Made by a program: the position numbers and the translations under genes
Origin: Litchfieldia stipae
GTDB taxonomy: Bacteria > Bacillota > Bacilli > Bacillales > Bacillaceae_L
Direction of reading: 5' to 3'
Length of the DNA: 64,000 nucleotides
NCBI RefSeq assembly: GCF_014837155.1
Contig: NZ_JACYHA010000011.1
Coordinates: 1-64,000 of the forward strand
Shown: one piece after another, positions 45,119-53,527 of the stretch
Layout: each line of letters opens with the position of its first letter
Position numbering within the stretch: position 1 is the first letter of the stretch
The notes under the pieces: generated by a model
What the model saw: only the letters and a program-made list of their open reading frames with translations
The model's database searches: none
What the model was told of the DNA's origin: nothing

Positions 45119-45577
45119 ATGAAGAATAAATTATACCTTGCCTATGGCTCCAACCTTAATCTAAAGCAAATGGCCGACAGATGCCCCACAGCGAAGGTGG
45201 TAGGAGCAAGTCAAATCAATGACCACCGCCTATTATTTAGAGGGGCACACGCGGGCGCTGTGGCGACAATCGAGCCTTTTGAGGGTGGCAACGTACCAGT
45301 TTTAGTTTGGGAGATTACACCGACCGATGAAGCGGCACTTGACCGTTACGAGGGATGGCCGTTCCTTTATCGAAAGGAAACAATAAAAGTGAAGTTGGGA
45401 GGCAAAACCGTCAAGGCGATGGTCTACATCATGAATGATGGTAGACCGCTTGGACAGCCGAGTTGTTATTATTACAGTACAATTTTAGAAGGCTATAAGA
45501 GTGCAGGCTTCGATGTGGAAATCCTGCGCAAAGCGACAACCGATTCAGTAGAATCGGAGGAGGTAGCCAATGAATGA
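45119..45577 (+). CDS. Gamma-glutamylcyclotransferase (AIG2/GGCT-like)
   Basis: 152-residue AIG2-like protein. LYLAYGSNLNLKQM carries the YGSN loop and DRYEGWPFLYRK the catalytic Glu. Enzymes of this fold release 5-oxoproline from gamma-glutamyl amines. Next to the amidoligase it could reverse or trim the amide bond that enzyme makes. Start has AAGGAGGATTACA; the stop overlaps the next gene. Confidence 0.87.
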   Translation: MKNKLYLAYGSNLNLKQMADRCPTAKVVGASQINDHRLLFRGAHAGAVATIEPFEGGNVPVLVWEITPTDEAALDRYEGWPFLYRKETIKVKLGGKTVKAMVYIMNDGRPLGQPSCYYYSTILEGYKSAGFDVEILRKATTDSVESEEVANE

Positions 45578-45758
45578 GATAATTAAGCAACAAATCCTTT
45601 CCATCCGAGAAAGCGGAGTCACAAATATGTTTGATGTGGACCGAGTACAGTATGAGGCAAATGAACGAGGGTTTTATGAATTGGTAGTCTATTTAATAGA
45701 CCATAAAGCAGAATATGCCCATTTCATACTGACGGGTGAAGTGGATAAAAAGAAATAA
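45570..45758 (+). CDS. DUF5049 family protein
   Basis: 62-residue helical DUF5049 protein (IKQQILSIRESGVTNMFDVD, EANERGFYELVVYLIDHK). Function unknown; a recurrent neighbour of the GGCT gene in related phages. It overlaps that gene by eight bases and is followed by a terminator closing the modification block. Confidence 0.82.
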   Translation: MNEIIKQQILSIRESGVTNMFDVDRVQYEANERGFYELVVYLIDHKAEYAHFILTGEVDKKK

Positions 45759-45777
45759 CTAAATCTAAATAGGATAG

Positions 45778-45815
45778 AGAAAAGGGCTTCATCTATAGAT
45801 TGAGGCTCTTTTCTT
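45778..45815 (+). terminator. Intrinsic terminator closing the modification block
   Basis: Stem GAGAAAAGGGCTTCA / TTGAGGCTCTTTTCTT around TCTATAGA. It lies between the DUF5049 gene and the large terminase gene, so terminase needs read-through or its own promoter. Confidence 0.7.
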
Positions 45816-45845
45816 ATGTCCTTTTCCATAAAAGGGGCGGTGTTT

Positions 45846-47450
45846 ATGCGGAAACTGAAGAAATATAAGCCGACCGCCTTTATAGCTGAAGGGTCATATT
45901 ACGATAAGGACGCTGCTGATTACGCTGTGGCTTTTATCGAAGCACTCTCCCATACGAAAGGTTCATGGGCAGGCAAGCCTTTTGAACTTATCGATTGGCA
46001 GGAGCAAATTGTCCGTGATTTATTCGGTATCTTAAAACCTAATGGATACCGGCAGTTTAACACGGCTTATATAGAAATACCTAAAAAGATGGGAAAAAGC
46101 GAGCTTGCAGCAGCAATCGCACTTCTCCTCACTTGTGGAGATGGTGAAGAACGAGCAGAGGTATACGGTTGTGCCGCAGATCGCCAGCAGGCATCAATTG
46201 TATTTGAAGTAGCAGCCGATATGGTGCGGATGTGTCCAGCGCTGAATAAACGAGTGAAGTTGCTGGCTTCAACTAAACGACTGGTGTACCTGCCGACCAA
46301 CAGCTTTTATCAGGTATTGTCGGCTGAAGCCTATTCAAAACACGGCTTCAATATACATGGTGTTGTTTTTGATGAACTTCATACTCAGCCAAATAGGAAA
46401 CTATTTGATGTTATGACAAAAGGGTCTGGTGATGCGAGAACCCAACCGCTATATTTTCTTATCACCACTGCAGGGACGGATACCCAGAGTATCTGCTATG
46501 AAACACACCAAAAAGCGGTTGATATTATTGAGGGCAGAAAATACGATCCTACTTTTTATCCCGTAATCTACGGTGCCAAAGAAGAGGATGATTGGACTGA
46601 TCCTAAAGTATGGAAGAAAGCAAATCCAAGCTTAGGAATTACAGTAAGTATCGATAAAGTTAGAGCCGCTTGTGAAAGTGCAAAGCAGAACCCTGCTGAG
46701 GAAAATAGCTTTCGACAGCTGCGTCTGAACCAGTGGGTTAAGCAATCTGTCCGTTGGATGCCAATGGCAAAGTGGGATGCCTGTGCGTTTCCAGTAAAAC
46801 CAGAGAGCCTTGAAGGTAGAGTATGCTATGGAGGACTTGATTTATCCTCTACCACTGACATTACAGCCTTCGTGCTGGTGTTCCCACCGGAAGATGAAAC
46901 AGATAAATATACCGTTCTCCCGTATTTTTGGATGCCGGAGGATAATATTGACCTCCGAGTTCGACGAGACCACGTGCAATACGACCTTTGGGAGAAGCAA
47001 GGCTATATTTTAACCACCGAGGGAAATGTAGTCCATTATGGATACATTGAAAAATTCATTGAAGAACTGGGGGAAAAGTACAACATTCGAGAGATTGCTT
47101 TTGACCGCTGGGGCGCTGTTCAGATGGTGCAAAATCTTGAAGGGTTAGGCTTTACTGTAGTTCCTTTCGGTCAAGGTTTTAAAGATATGTCACCACCTAC
47201 AAAGGAACTTATGAAATTTACATTAGAAGAAAGAATAGCACACGGCGGGCATCCAGTACTACGGTGGATGATGGATAACATCTATATAAAAACAGATCCG
47301 GCTGGAAATATAAAACCGGACAAGGAAAAAAGTACAGAAAAAATAGATGGAGCAGTGGCAACTATTATGGCACTCGACCGCGCCATCCGCTGTGGACCAG
47401 GTAATAGTGGAGACTCGGTGTATGACGAGAGAGGTTTAATAATTCTATAA
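45846..47450 (+). CDS. Large terminase subunit (Terminase_1)
   Basis: 534-residue packaging motor: an N-terminal ATPase with Walker-A-like EIPKKMGKSELAAA (near residue 80) and Walker B VVFDELHTQ (near 175), then a C-terminal RNase-H-like nuclease with GLDLSSTTDITAFVLVF and AFDRWGAVQ. It translocates DNA into the prohead and cuts it at cos together with the small subunit. The start at 45846 follows AGGGGCGGTGTTT; the frame extends ten codons upstream. Confidence 0.92.
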   Translation: MRKLKKYKPTAFIAEGSYYDKDAADYAVAFIEALSHTKGSWAGKPFELIDWQEQIVRDLFGILKPNGYRQFNTAYIEIPKKMGKSELAAAIALLLTCGDGEERAEVYGCAADRQQASIVFEVAADMVRMCPALNKRVKLLASTKRLVYLPTNSFYQVLSAEAYSKHGFNIHGVVFDELHTQPNRKLFDVMTKGSGDARTQPLYFLITTAGTDTQSICYETHQKAVDIIEGRKYDPTFYPVIYGAKEEDDWTDPKVWKKANPSLGITVSIDKVRAACESAKQNPAEENSFRQLRLNQWVKQSVRWMPMAKWDACAFPVKPESLEGRVCYGGLDLSSTTDITAFVLVFPPEDETDKYTVLPYFWMPEDNIDLRVRRDHVQYDLWEKQGYILTTEGNVVHYGYIEKFIEELGEKYNIREIAFDRWGAVQMVQNLEGLGFTVVPFGQGFKDMSPPTKELMKFTLEERIAHGGHPVLRWMMDNIYIKTDPAGNIKPDKEKSTEKIDGAVATIMALDRAIRCGPGNSGDSVYDERGLIIL

Positions 47451-47500
47451 ATTTCAATGATTGTTTGTGGTGTAATTCTTTCAATTTGGAGGTGACGCCT

Positions 47501-48745
47501 ATGAATCTAATAAAAGGACTGTTTCGGTCAAGAGACAAACCGCAAAACCGTGTGGGTAGTGCATTTTCCTTCCTGTTTGGCGGTACGTCATCTGGCAAAA
47601 CGGTTAATGAACGTACTGCAATGCAGGCAACAGCGGTGTATGCCTGCGTAAGGATACTGGCTGAAGCGATTGCAGGACTGCCACTACATGTATATAGATA
47701 TCGTTCTGATGGAGGTAAAGAAAAGATTCCTTTCCACCCGCTGTATTACCTTCTTCATGATGAACCAAATCCAGAGATGACTTCGTTCGTGTTTCGAGAA
47801 ACACTGATGAGTCATCTTTTACTTTGGGGTAATGCTTATGCACAGATAGTTCGAAATGGTCGTGGCCAGGCAATTGCGCTCTATCCTCTACTTCCTAACA
47901 AGATGGAAGTAAGTCGAGCATCAAATGGTGAACTGGTTTATACCTACTACCGGGATACAGACGAAAGTGGCCTGAATCCAAAGGGCGGCTATGTCACACT
48001 CCGTAAAGATGAAGTTCTACACATACCCGGCTTAGGTTTTGATGGACTCATTGGTTATAGCCCAATCGCTATGGCAAAAAATGCAATCGGTATGTCACTT
48101 GCTACTGAAGAATACGGTGCGGCATTCTTTGCCAATGGTGCTAATCCGGGAGGTGTGCTGGAACACCCAGGAGTAATCAAAGATATACAGAGGGTCAAGG
48201 ATAGTTGGAATAGCGCCTACCAAGGCACAGGAAATGCTCACAAAATTGCTGTGTTGGAAGAAGGCATGAAGTTTCAAGCCATTGGTATCCCGCCGGAACA
48301 GGCGCAATTTCTTGAAACACGGAAATTCCAAATTAATGAGATTGCGAGGATTTTCCGAGTACCGCCTCATATGGTGGGTGATCTTGAGAAGTCTAGTTTT
48401 TCCAATATTGAACAGCAGTCTTTGGAGTTTGTAAAATACACCCTCGATCCGTGGGTGGTGCGATGGGAACAAAGTCTCCAGCAATCGCTTATTTTGCCTT
48501 CTGAGAAAGCTTCACTGTTTATCAAGTTCAATTTGGACGGTCTGCTTCGTGGTGATTACCAAAGTCGTATGAATGGCTACGCTACAGGTCGTCAAAATGG
48601 CTGGATGTCAGCCAACGATATCCGTGAACTGGAGGACATGAACAGAATACCAGCTGAGGAAGGCGGCGATTTATATTTGGTTAATGGAAATATGACAAAA
48701 CTGGCTGACGCAGGTGCGTTTGCCAAAACCGAAGGAGGTCAGTAA
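47501..48745 (+). CDS. HK97-type portal protein
   Basis: 414-residue portal protein forming the dodecameric channel of the capsid vertex. Family features are TAVYACVRILAEAIAGLPLH, LLWGNAYAQIVRNGRG, VLHIPGLGFDGLIGYSPI and FRVPPHMVGDLEKSSFSNIE. Start at 47501 with GGAGGTGACGCCT; the longer frame is not supported. Stop is directly followed by the protease start. Confidence 0.93.
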   Translation: MNLIKGLFRSRDKPQNRVGSAFSFLFGGTSSGKTVNERTAMQATAVYACVRILAEAIAGLPLHVYRYRSDGGKEKIPFHPLYYLLHDEPNPEMTSFVFRETLMSHLLLWGNAYAQIVRNGRGQAIALYPLLPNKMEVSRASNGELVYTYYRDTDESGLNPKGGYVTLRKDEVLHIPGLGFDGLIGYSPIAMAKNAIGMSLATEEYGAAFFANGANPGGVLEHPGVIKDIQRVKDSWNSAYQGTGNAHKIAVLEEGMKFQAIGIPPEQAQFLETRKFQINEIARIFRVPPHMVGDLEKSSFSNIEQQSLEFVKYTLDPWVVRWEQSLQQSLILPSEKASLFIKFNLDGLLRGDYQSRMNGYATGRQNGWMSANDIRELEDMNRIPAEEGGDLYLVNGNMTKLADAGAFAKTEGGQ

Positions 48746-49436
48746 ATGAGAAAGTTTTGGAACTGGGTGCGAGATTCTGATGAAGAACGTACCCTTTATT
48801 TAAACGGAGTAATATCCGAAGAAACGTGGTGGGGCGATGAGGTCACACCTAAACTTTTCAAAGATGAACTGCTGGCAAGCACTGGCGACATTACGGTGTG
48901 GATTAATTCCCCTGGCGGGGATGTATTTGCAGCAGCTTCAGATTTATAACATGCTGATGGAGTATACCGGAAAAGTCACTGTAAAGATTGATGGGCTTGC
49001 GGCAAGTGCGGCTTCCGTTATTGCAATGGCGGGTGGAGATGTGTATATGTCCCCAGTTTCCATGCTTATGATTCATAATCCATCAACGATTGCTATCGGT
49101 GACAGTGAGGAAATGTTGCGGGCAAAGGCTCTATTGGATGAGGTCAAGGAAAGCATTATTAATGCCTATGAGTTAAAAACGGGTCTTTCTCGAACAAAAC
49201 TCTCCCATCTAATGGATGCAGAGTCATGGATGAATGCCAATAAAGCGATTGAACTTGGTTTTGCAGACAAAATCATGTTCATGGAAAGTGAACCACCGGA
49301 TTTGACGGATAGTCTTATCTTTAGCAGGATGGCAGTTACTAACTCGCTTATCAGCAAACTGCCAAAACAACCAAAACAGAAAACAGGTACACCCATTGAG
49401 TCGCTAGATAAGCGGCTTTCTTTAATTTCGCACTAA
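48746..49436 (+). pseudogene. ClpP-type head maturation protease, frameshifted
   Basis: Serine protease that processes the HK97-type capsid. Two frames: 48746-48949 (RTLYLNGVISEETWWGDEVT, VWINSPGGDVFAAA) and onward to 49436 (QIYNMLMEYTG, IDGLAASAASVIAMAGG with the catalytic Ser, SMLMIHNPST with the catalytic His, YELKTGLSR). One extra T in GCAGCAGCTTCAG (48931-48941) breaks the frame; removing it gives VFAAAQIYNMLM. All active-site residues lie after the break, so no active enzyme is made unless the base is an error. Confidence 0.85.
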
Positions 49437-49455
49437 TTTAAAGGAGGAAATAACA

Positions 49456-50649
49456 ATGAGTAAAATTCTTGAATTGCGCGAGAAACGCGCTAAAGCATGG
49501 GACGCAGCAAAGGCATTTCTTGATTCAAAACGTGGCGGTGATGGACTGTTATCCGCTGAGGACACGACAACCTATGAAAAAATGGAAGCCGATGTGGTGG
49601 CTCTTGGTAAGGAAATTGAACGTTTGGAACGCCAAGCATCTATCGATTTGGAACTGTCGAAAGCAACCAGTAACCCAATTACGAATGAACCTACTAGAAC
49701 TGGAGAAGTAAAGACTGGTCGTGCAAGTGCTGAATACAAAAAAGCTTTCTGGAATGCGATGCGTGACAATGTCAGCTATGAAGTAAGGAACGCTCTAAAG
49801 ATTGGCACTGATTCTGAAGGCGGATTCCTTGTGCCAGATGAGTTTGAACGTACGCTAGTAGAAGCTCTGGAGGAAGAAAATATTTTCCGTAGACTGGCCA
49901 ATGTAATCACGACATCTTCTGGTGACCGCAAGATTCCTGTTGTTGCAAGCAAAGGCACTGCAAGTTGGATCGATGAAGAGGGAGCTATACCAGAGAGTGA
50001 TGACAGCTTCGGTCAAGTATCCATTGGTGCCTATAAACTAGCAACGATGATCAAAGTCTCTGAGGAACTGCTAAATGATTCCGTGTTTAATCTCGAAAGC
50101 TACATCACAAGAGAATTCGCCCGTCGCATTGGTAACAAGGAGGAGGAAGCCTTCTTCATAGGTGACGGTACAGGAAAGCCAACAGGAATTCTGAATGCTA
50201 CTGGTGGTGGTCAAGTTGGGGTTACTGCGGCAAGTACCACTGCCATCACTTTGGATGAGGTATTAGATTTATTCTACAGCTTAAAAGCACCGTATCGAAA
50301 TAAGGCAGTATTCGTAATGAATGACGCCACTATAAAAGCTATCCGTAAATTAAAGGACGGAAACGGACAGTACTTATGGCAACCTTCTGTCCAAGCGGGG
50401 ACACCTGATACGATTCTTAACCGCCCGCTGTACACCTCATCATATGTACCTACTATTGAAGCAGGTGCAAAGACTATGGTATTCGGTGATTTTAGTTATT
50501 ACTGGGTGGCAGACCGTCAAGGACGCGTATTCAAACGATTAAATGAACTCTATGCTGTTACAGGTCAAGTAGGATTTATTGCGACTCAGCGAGTTGATGG
50601 AAAGCTTATCTTACCGGAGGCCGTTAAGGTACTCCAACAGAAAGCCTAA
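49456..50649 (+). CDS. HK97-type major capsid protein
   Basis: 397-residue capsid precursor. Residues 1-65 form a coiled coil (the delta scaffold domain), then the capsid fold starts near residue 95 with KIGTDSEGGFLVPDEFERTL. EEEAFFIGDGTGKPTGIL and the C-terminal VGFIATQRVDGKLILPEAVK are typical. The delta domain would be removed by the upstream protease. Start has AAAGGAGGAAATAAC. Confidence 0.95.
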   Translation: MSKILELREKRAKAWDAAKAFLDSKRGGDGLLSAEDTTTYEKMEADVVALGKEIERLERQASIDLELSKATSNPITNEPTRTGEVKTGRASAEYKKAFWNAMRDNVSYEVRNALKIGTDSEGGFLVPDEFERTLVEALEEENIFRRLANVITTSSGDRKIPVVASKGTASWIDEEGAIPESDDSFGQVSIGAYKLATMIKVSEELLNDSVFNLESYITREFARRIGNKEEEAFFIGDGTGKPTGILNATGGGQVGVTAASTTAITLDEVLDLFYSLKAPYRNKAVFVMNDATIKAIRKLKDGNGQYLWQPSVQAGTPDTILNRPLYTSSYVPTIEAGAKTMVFGDFSYYWVADRQGRVFKRLNELYAVTGQVGFIATQRVDGKLILPEAVKVLQQKA

Positions 50650-50661
50650 CGGAGGTGCTTT

Positions 50662-50874
50662 ATGAGTTATAACACGAAGAATTATACCGAACAAGGCGGA
50701 GAAAAAACTGTCATCGGAGGTGTTTTAGAAATTAAAGAAGGGGCCTCGGTTATGGGGCTTCCTGTTGCTGTAAACCAGGCAGACAGCACCGCCACCGATG
50801 TTGCTGGTCTAGTTACGGACTTCAATGCCCTGCTTGCCAAACTAAAAGCAGCGGGGCTTATGGAGACTGACTAA
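50662..50874 (+). CDS. Head fiber protein (Hfp-like)
   Basis: 70-residue protein (YTEQGGEKTVIGGVLEIKEG, ending DFNALLAKLKAAGLMETD) matching short head-fiber-type proteins encoded after HK97 capsids. It probably decorates the capsid or trimerises through its C-terminal helix. Start with ACGGAGGTGCTTT. Confidence 0.75.
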   Translation: MSYNTKNYTEQGGEKTVIGGVLEIKEGASVMGLPVAVNQADSTATDVAGLVTDFNALLAKLKAAGLMETD

Positions 50875-50900
50875 GGTGGAATGTAAAGGGGGTTGGTGGT

Positions 50901-51221
50901 ATGGCAGTGACAGACAATCTTTTGCCTAAAGTTAAGGCAAACTTAATTTTGGCGCATGACCAAGATGATGCCCTCCTTATTGGATTTATCACTGCTGCAG
51001 TCTCATATGCACAGAGCTATCAGCACGTTCCTGAAGACTATTATGAAACCCATGCCATGCCTCCAACAACAGAACAAGCAGTGATCATGTTGTCGAGTCA
51101 TTTCTATGAAAGTAGAGATGGCTCGACGGCAGGTTTCTTTGCTGATAGCGTACAGGCGGGACAACAAGTATGGAATACAGTGAACTTGCTTTTACGACTT
51201 GATCGAGAGTGGGGTGTTTAG
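50901..51221 (+). CDS. Head-tail connector (gp6-like)
   Basis: 106-residue helical adaptor protein of the HK97 gp6/SPP1 gp15 type: VKANLILAHDQDDALLIGFI, AAVSYAQSYQHVPEDYY and a C-terminal helix LLLRLDREWGV. It forms the ring under the portal. Start with AAAGGGGGTTGGTGGT. Confidence 0.82.
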   Translation: MAVTDNLLPKVKANLILAHDQDDALLIGFITAAVSYAQSYQHVPEDYYETHAMPPTTEQAVIMLSSHFYESRDGSTAGFFADSVQAGQQVWNTVNLLLRLDREWGV

Positions 51222-51222
51222 T

Positions 51223-51558
51223 GTGAGCTTTGGGAAGATGAACACATTCATAGATATCATCAGTACGGTACCAATAAAGGATGAGGAAGGCTTCGCCACA
51301 AAAGATGACAACATACTCGCAAGTGTACTTGCTTACAAGGAAGATCGGCATGGCAGTGAGCGATGGACGAATATGGCATCATTTTCATCTGCAACTTCCC
51401 TATTCAGGTTTAGAAAAATCTTCGGACTTAAGGTGACCAATGAAATGGTTATCGTCTGCGATGATGGCAGATATCAAATTTTAAGTGTTGAGGATGTAAG
51501 AAACCGAGGGATGTATGTCGAGGTTTTAGCCGAAAAGCTAGAACCAACTGTGAGGTGA
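51223..51558 (+). CDS. Head closure protein (SPP1 gp16-like)
   Basis: 111-residue beta-rich protein (MNTFIDIISTVPIKDEEGFA, FRFRKIFGLKVTNEMVIVCD, GRYQILSVEDVRNRGMYVEV) of the phage head-closure family, which seals the connector. The start is probably GTG 51223 just after the previous stop; an ATG at 51238 is the alternative. Confidence 0.8.
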   Translation: MSFGKMNTFIDIISTVPIKDEEGFATKDDNILASVLAYKEDRHGSERWTNMASFSSATSLFRFRKIFGLKVTNEMVIVCDDGRYQILSVEDVRNRGMYVEVLAEKLEPTVR

Positions 51559-51563
51559 TGGAT

Positions 51564-51995
51564 ATGGCAAAAGCGAATATAAAGATGCCAGAAGAATTCC
51601 TTTTAAAGGTATCCCGATTAGCTGACCAGACCGATGTGATTCTTCCTAAGGTTTTGGAAGTTGGCGGTGAAGTGGTGCTGGATAAAGTCAAAGGAAATCT
51701 AAGTAAGGTGGTTGGCAAGGGCACGAAATATCCATCCAAAAGCACTGGTGAGTTGCTATCTTCACTGGGTCTTTCTGGAGCAAAGCAAGATAGAAACGGA
51801 AACTTCAATGTAAAAGTCGGCTTTGCCGAGCCACGATCTGACGGCGAGAGCAATGCTAAACTTGCCAGCATTATCGAATATGGCAAACATGGTCAGCCTG
51901 CAAAACCCTTCCTAAAGCCTGCGAGGAATGCATCTAGGAAACCTTGCATCAATGCAATGGTCGCCAAGCTGGAGGAGGAAATCGAGAAGATATGA
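51564..51995 (+). CDS. HK97 gp10-like tail-joining protein
   Basis: 143-residue HK97-gp10 family protein placed at the neck or tail terminator. It has an N-terminal helical part and the family's late motif FAEPRSDGESNAKLASIIEY and GKHGQPAKPFLKPA. Start at 51564 follows GAGGTGATGGAT. Confidence 0.83.
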   Translation: MAKANIKMPEEFLLKVSRLADQTDVILPKVLEVGGEVVLDKVKGNLSKVVGKGTKYPSKSTGELLSSLGLSGAKQDRNGNFNVKVGFAEPRSDGESNAKLASIIEYGKHGQPAKPFLKPARNASRKPCINAMVAKLEEEIEKI

Positions 51996-52333
51996 ATATC
52001 TTAGAGGAATTGAATACACTTGTGACCGCTATACCGCTCCCCGTGGAAACCGGGGTTTTTTCAGGTTTGGCACCAGATGAGTATGTCGTGATTCTCCCTC
52101 TTTCGGATATTTTTGAAGTCCATGCGGATAACCGTCCAGGCTTTGATGTGCAGGAAGCGAGGATATCACTGTTCTCAAAAAATAACTACCTAGAGCGGAA
52201 AAGACAGCTCACAACGGCTTTAATAAATGCAGATTTTACTGTGACCGAACGAAGATATATCGGTCACGAGGATGATACTGGATATCATCATTACGCCATC
52301 GATGTGGCGAAAAACTATAGATTGGAGGATTAA
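51992..52333 (+). CDS. Tail terminator/completion protein (gp17-like)
   Basis: 113-residue protein (LVTAIPLPVETGVFSGLAPD, EYVVILPLSDIF, RKRQLTTALINADFTVTERR) in the position and size of SPP1 gp17-type tail-completion proteins. It overlaps the preceding stop by four bases; the longer frame upstream is not native. Family call is from context and pattern. Confidence 0.7.
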   Translation: MNILEELNTLVTAIPLPVETGVFSGLAPDEYVVILPLSDIFEVHADNRPGFDVQEARISLFSKNNYLERKRQLTTALINADFTVTERRYIGHEDDTGYHHYAIDVAKNYRLED

Positions 52334-52336
52334 CAC

Positions 52337-52927
52337 ATGGCAACGATTGGTCTTGATAGACTGTACTATTCAAAAATAACCGAGGACGCTAACGGTGAGG
52401 AAACTTATGCCCAACCTTCTGTGCTGGCAAAAGCCATCACTGCTGAACTTTCGGTAGAACTGGTGGAAGCAATTCTGTATGCTGACGACGGAGCGGCTGA
52501 GGTTGTGAAAGATTTTAACAGTGGTACTCTCACTCTCGGTGTAGACGACATTGGTCCGACAGTCGCAGCGGATTTAACTGGTGCTTCTACAGATGATAAC
52601 GGAGTATTAATCTCAGCCAGTGAAAACGTGGGTACACCCGTTGCAGTTGGGTTTCGTGCGCAAAGGGCTAATGGAACATACCGCTATTTTTGGTTGTATC
52701 GCGTTAAGTTTGGACTACCAGCAACCAACTTGCAGACAAAGGCTGATTCCATTACCTTTTCTACACCCACCATTGAGGGAACCGTTATGCGTAGAAATAA
52801 GCTGGATGGATTGGGCAAGCACCCATGGAAAGCGGAAGTTACAGAAGGTGATCCTGGTGTTTCATCGACCACCATAACAGGTTGGTTCACAGAGGTCTAT
52901 GAACCTGTATATACACCTGAACCATAG
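52337..52927 (+). CDS. Major tail tube protein (phi13 type)
   Basis: 196-residue phi13-type major tail protein: ATIGLDRLYYSKITEDANGE, AKAITAELSVELVEAILYAD and ITFSTPTIEGTVMRR, typical of tail tube subunits that polymerise around the tape measure. Start follows TTGGAGGATTAACAC. Confidence 0.9.
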   Translation: MATIGLDRLYYSKITEDANGEETYAQPSVLAKAITAELSVELVEAILYADDGAAEVVKDFNSGTLTLGVDDIGPTVAADLTGASTDDNGVLISASENVGTPVAVGFRAQRANGTYRYFWLYRVKFGLPATNLQTKADSITFSTPTIEGTVMRRNKLDGLGKHPWKAEVTEGDPGVSSTTITGWFTEVYEPVYTPEP

Positions 52928-52938
52928 GAGGGGAAATC

Positions 52939-53325
52939 ATGGATAATGATAGAAGTGCCTCAATCAACATAGGTGACAAAGAGTATGAACTGGTTTTAAC
53001 TACACGTGCAACAAAGGCCATTGCGGGTCGTTACGGTGGTCTTGAAAACCTTGGAGAAAAGCTGATGAAATCAGAAAACTTCGAGATGGCACTGGACGAG
53101 ATTGTTTGGCTAATTACATTGCTTGCAAACCAGTCCATTTTGATTCGTAATCTTAAGAATAAGAACGCACCAGAAGAATTGCTTACAGAGGAAGAAGTGG
53201 AGCTTCTTACTTCACCGCTTGACTTAGCGGCATATAAAACTGCAATTACCGAGGCAATGTTCAAAGGTACAAAGAGAAATGTGGAAAGTGAGGAGGAAAC
53301 TCCAAAAAACGTGGAAGTCGGGTAA
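52939..53325 (+). CDS. Tail assembly chaperone, G product
   Basis: 128-residue chaperone of tail assembly (the G-type short form): INIGDKEYELVLTTRATKAI, IVWLITLLANQSILIRN. It lies between the tail tube and tape measure genes, as always for this function. A slippery heptamer 15 bases before its stop allows a longer G-T fusion. Start follows AGGAGGGGAAATC. Confidence 0.88.
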   Translation: MDNDRSASINIGDKEYELVLTTRATKAIAGRYGGLENLGEKLMKSENFEMALDEIVWLITLLANQSILIRNLKNKNAPEELLTEEEVELLTSPLDLAAYKTAITEAMFKGTKRNVESEEETPKNVEVG

Positions 53326-53513
53326 CGGACGCTGAGGTCTTTACCCGGCTTCTTTATTATGGAACAGTCCAGATGGGCATGGAGGCAGAGGAATTCTGGC
53401 TTCTGCCAATTGGACTGTTTTTTGATTTATGGGCTTGCCATAAGCAGTGGCATGGCATTGAAAAGCCAAAGAAAAGTCAGACCATTGACGATATTATCCC
53501 ACTAGGCATATAG
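52939..53513 (+). CDS. Tail assembly chaperone G-T fusion by -1 frameshift
   Basis: Reading shifts by -1 at A_AAA_AAC (53304-53310) and continues from 53310 as RGSRVTDAEVFTRLLYYGTV, then EEFWLLPIGLFFDLWACHKQ and ends IIPLGI at 53513. The extension has the composition of a real protein and matches T domains of chaperones (EFW...DLWACHKQWHG). The phase of the heptamer is exactly right. The product is expected in low amounts, bridging the tape measure and tube protein. Confidence 0.85.
53304..53310 (+). promoter_or_regulatory. Programmed -1 frameshift site AAAAAAC
   Basis: Slippery heptamer of the X XXY YYZ type, phased A_AAA_AAC relative to the start at 52939. It precedes the zero-frame stop at 53323-53325 by 12 bases. 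Confidence 0.85.
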
Positions 53514-53527
53514 GAGGAGGTGAAGGG

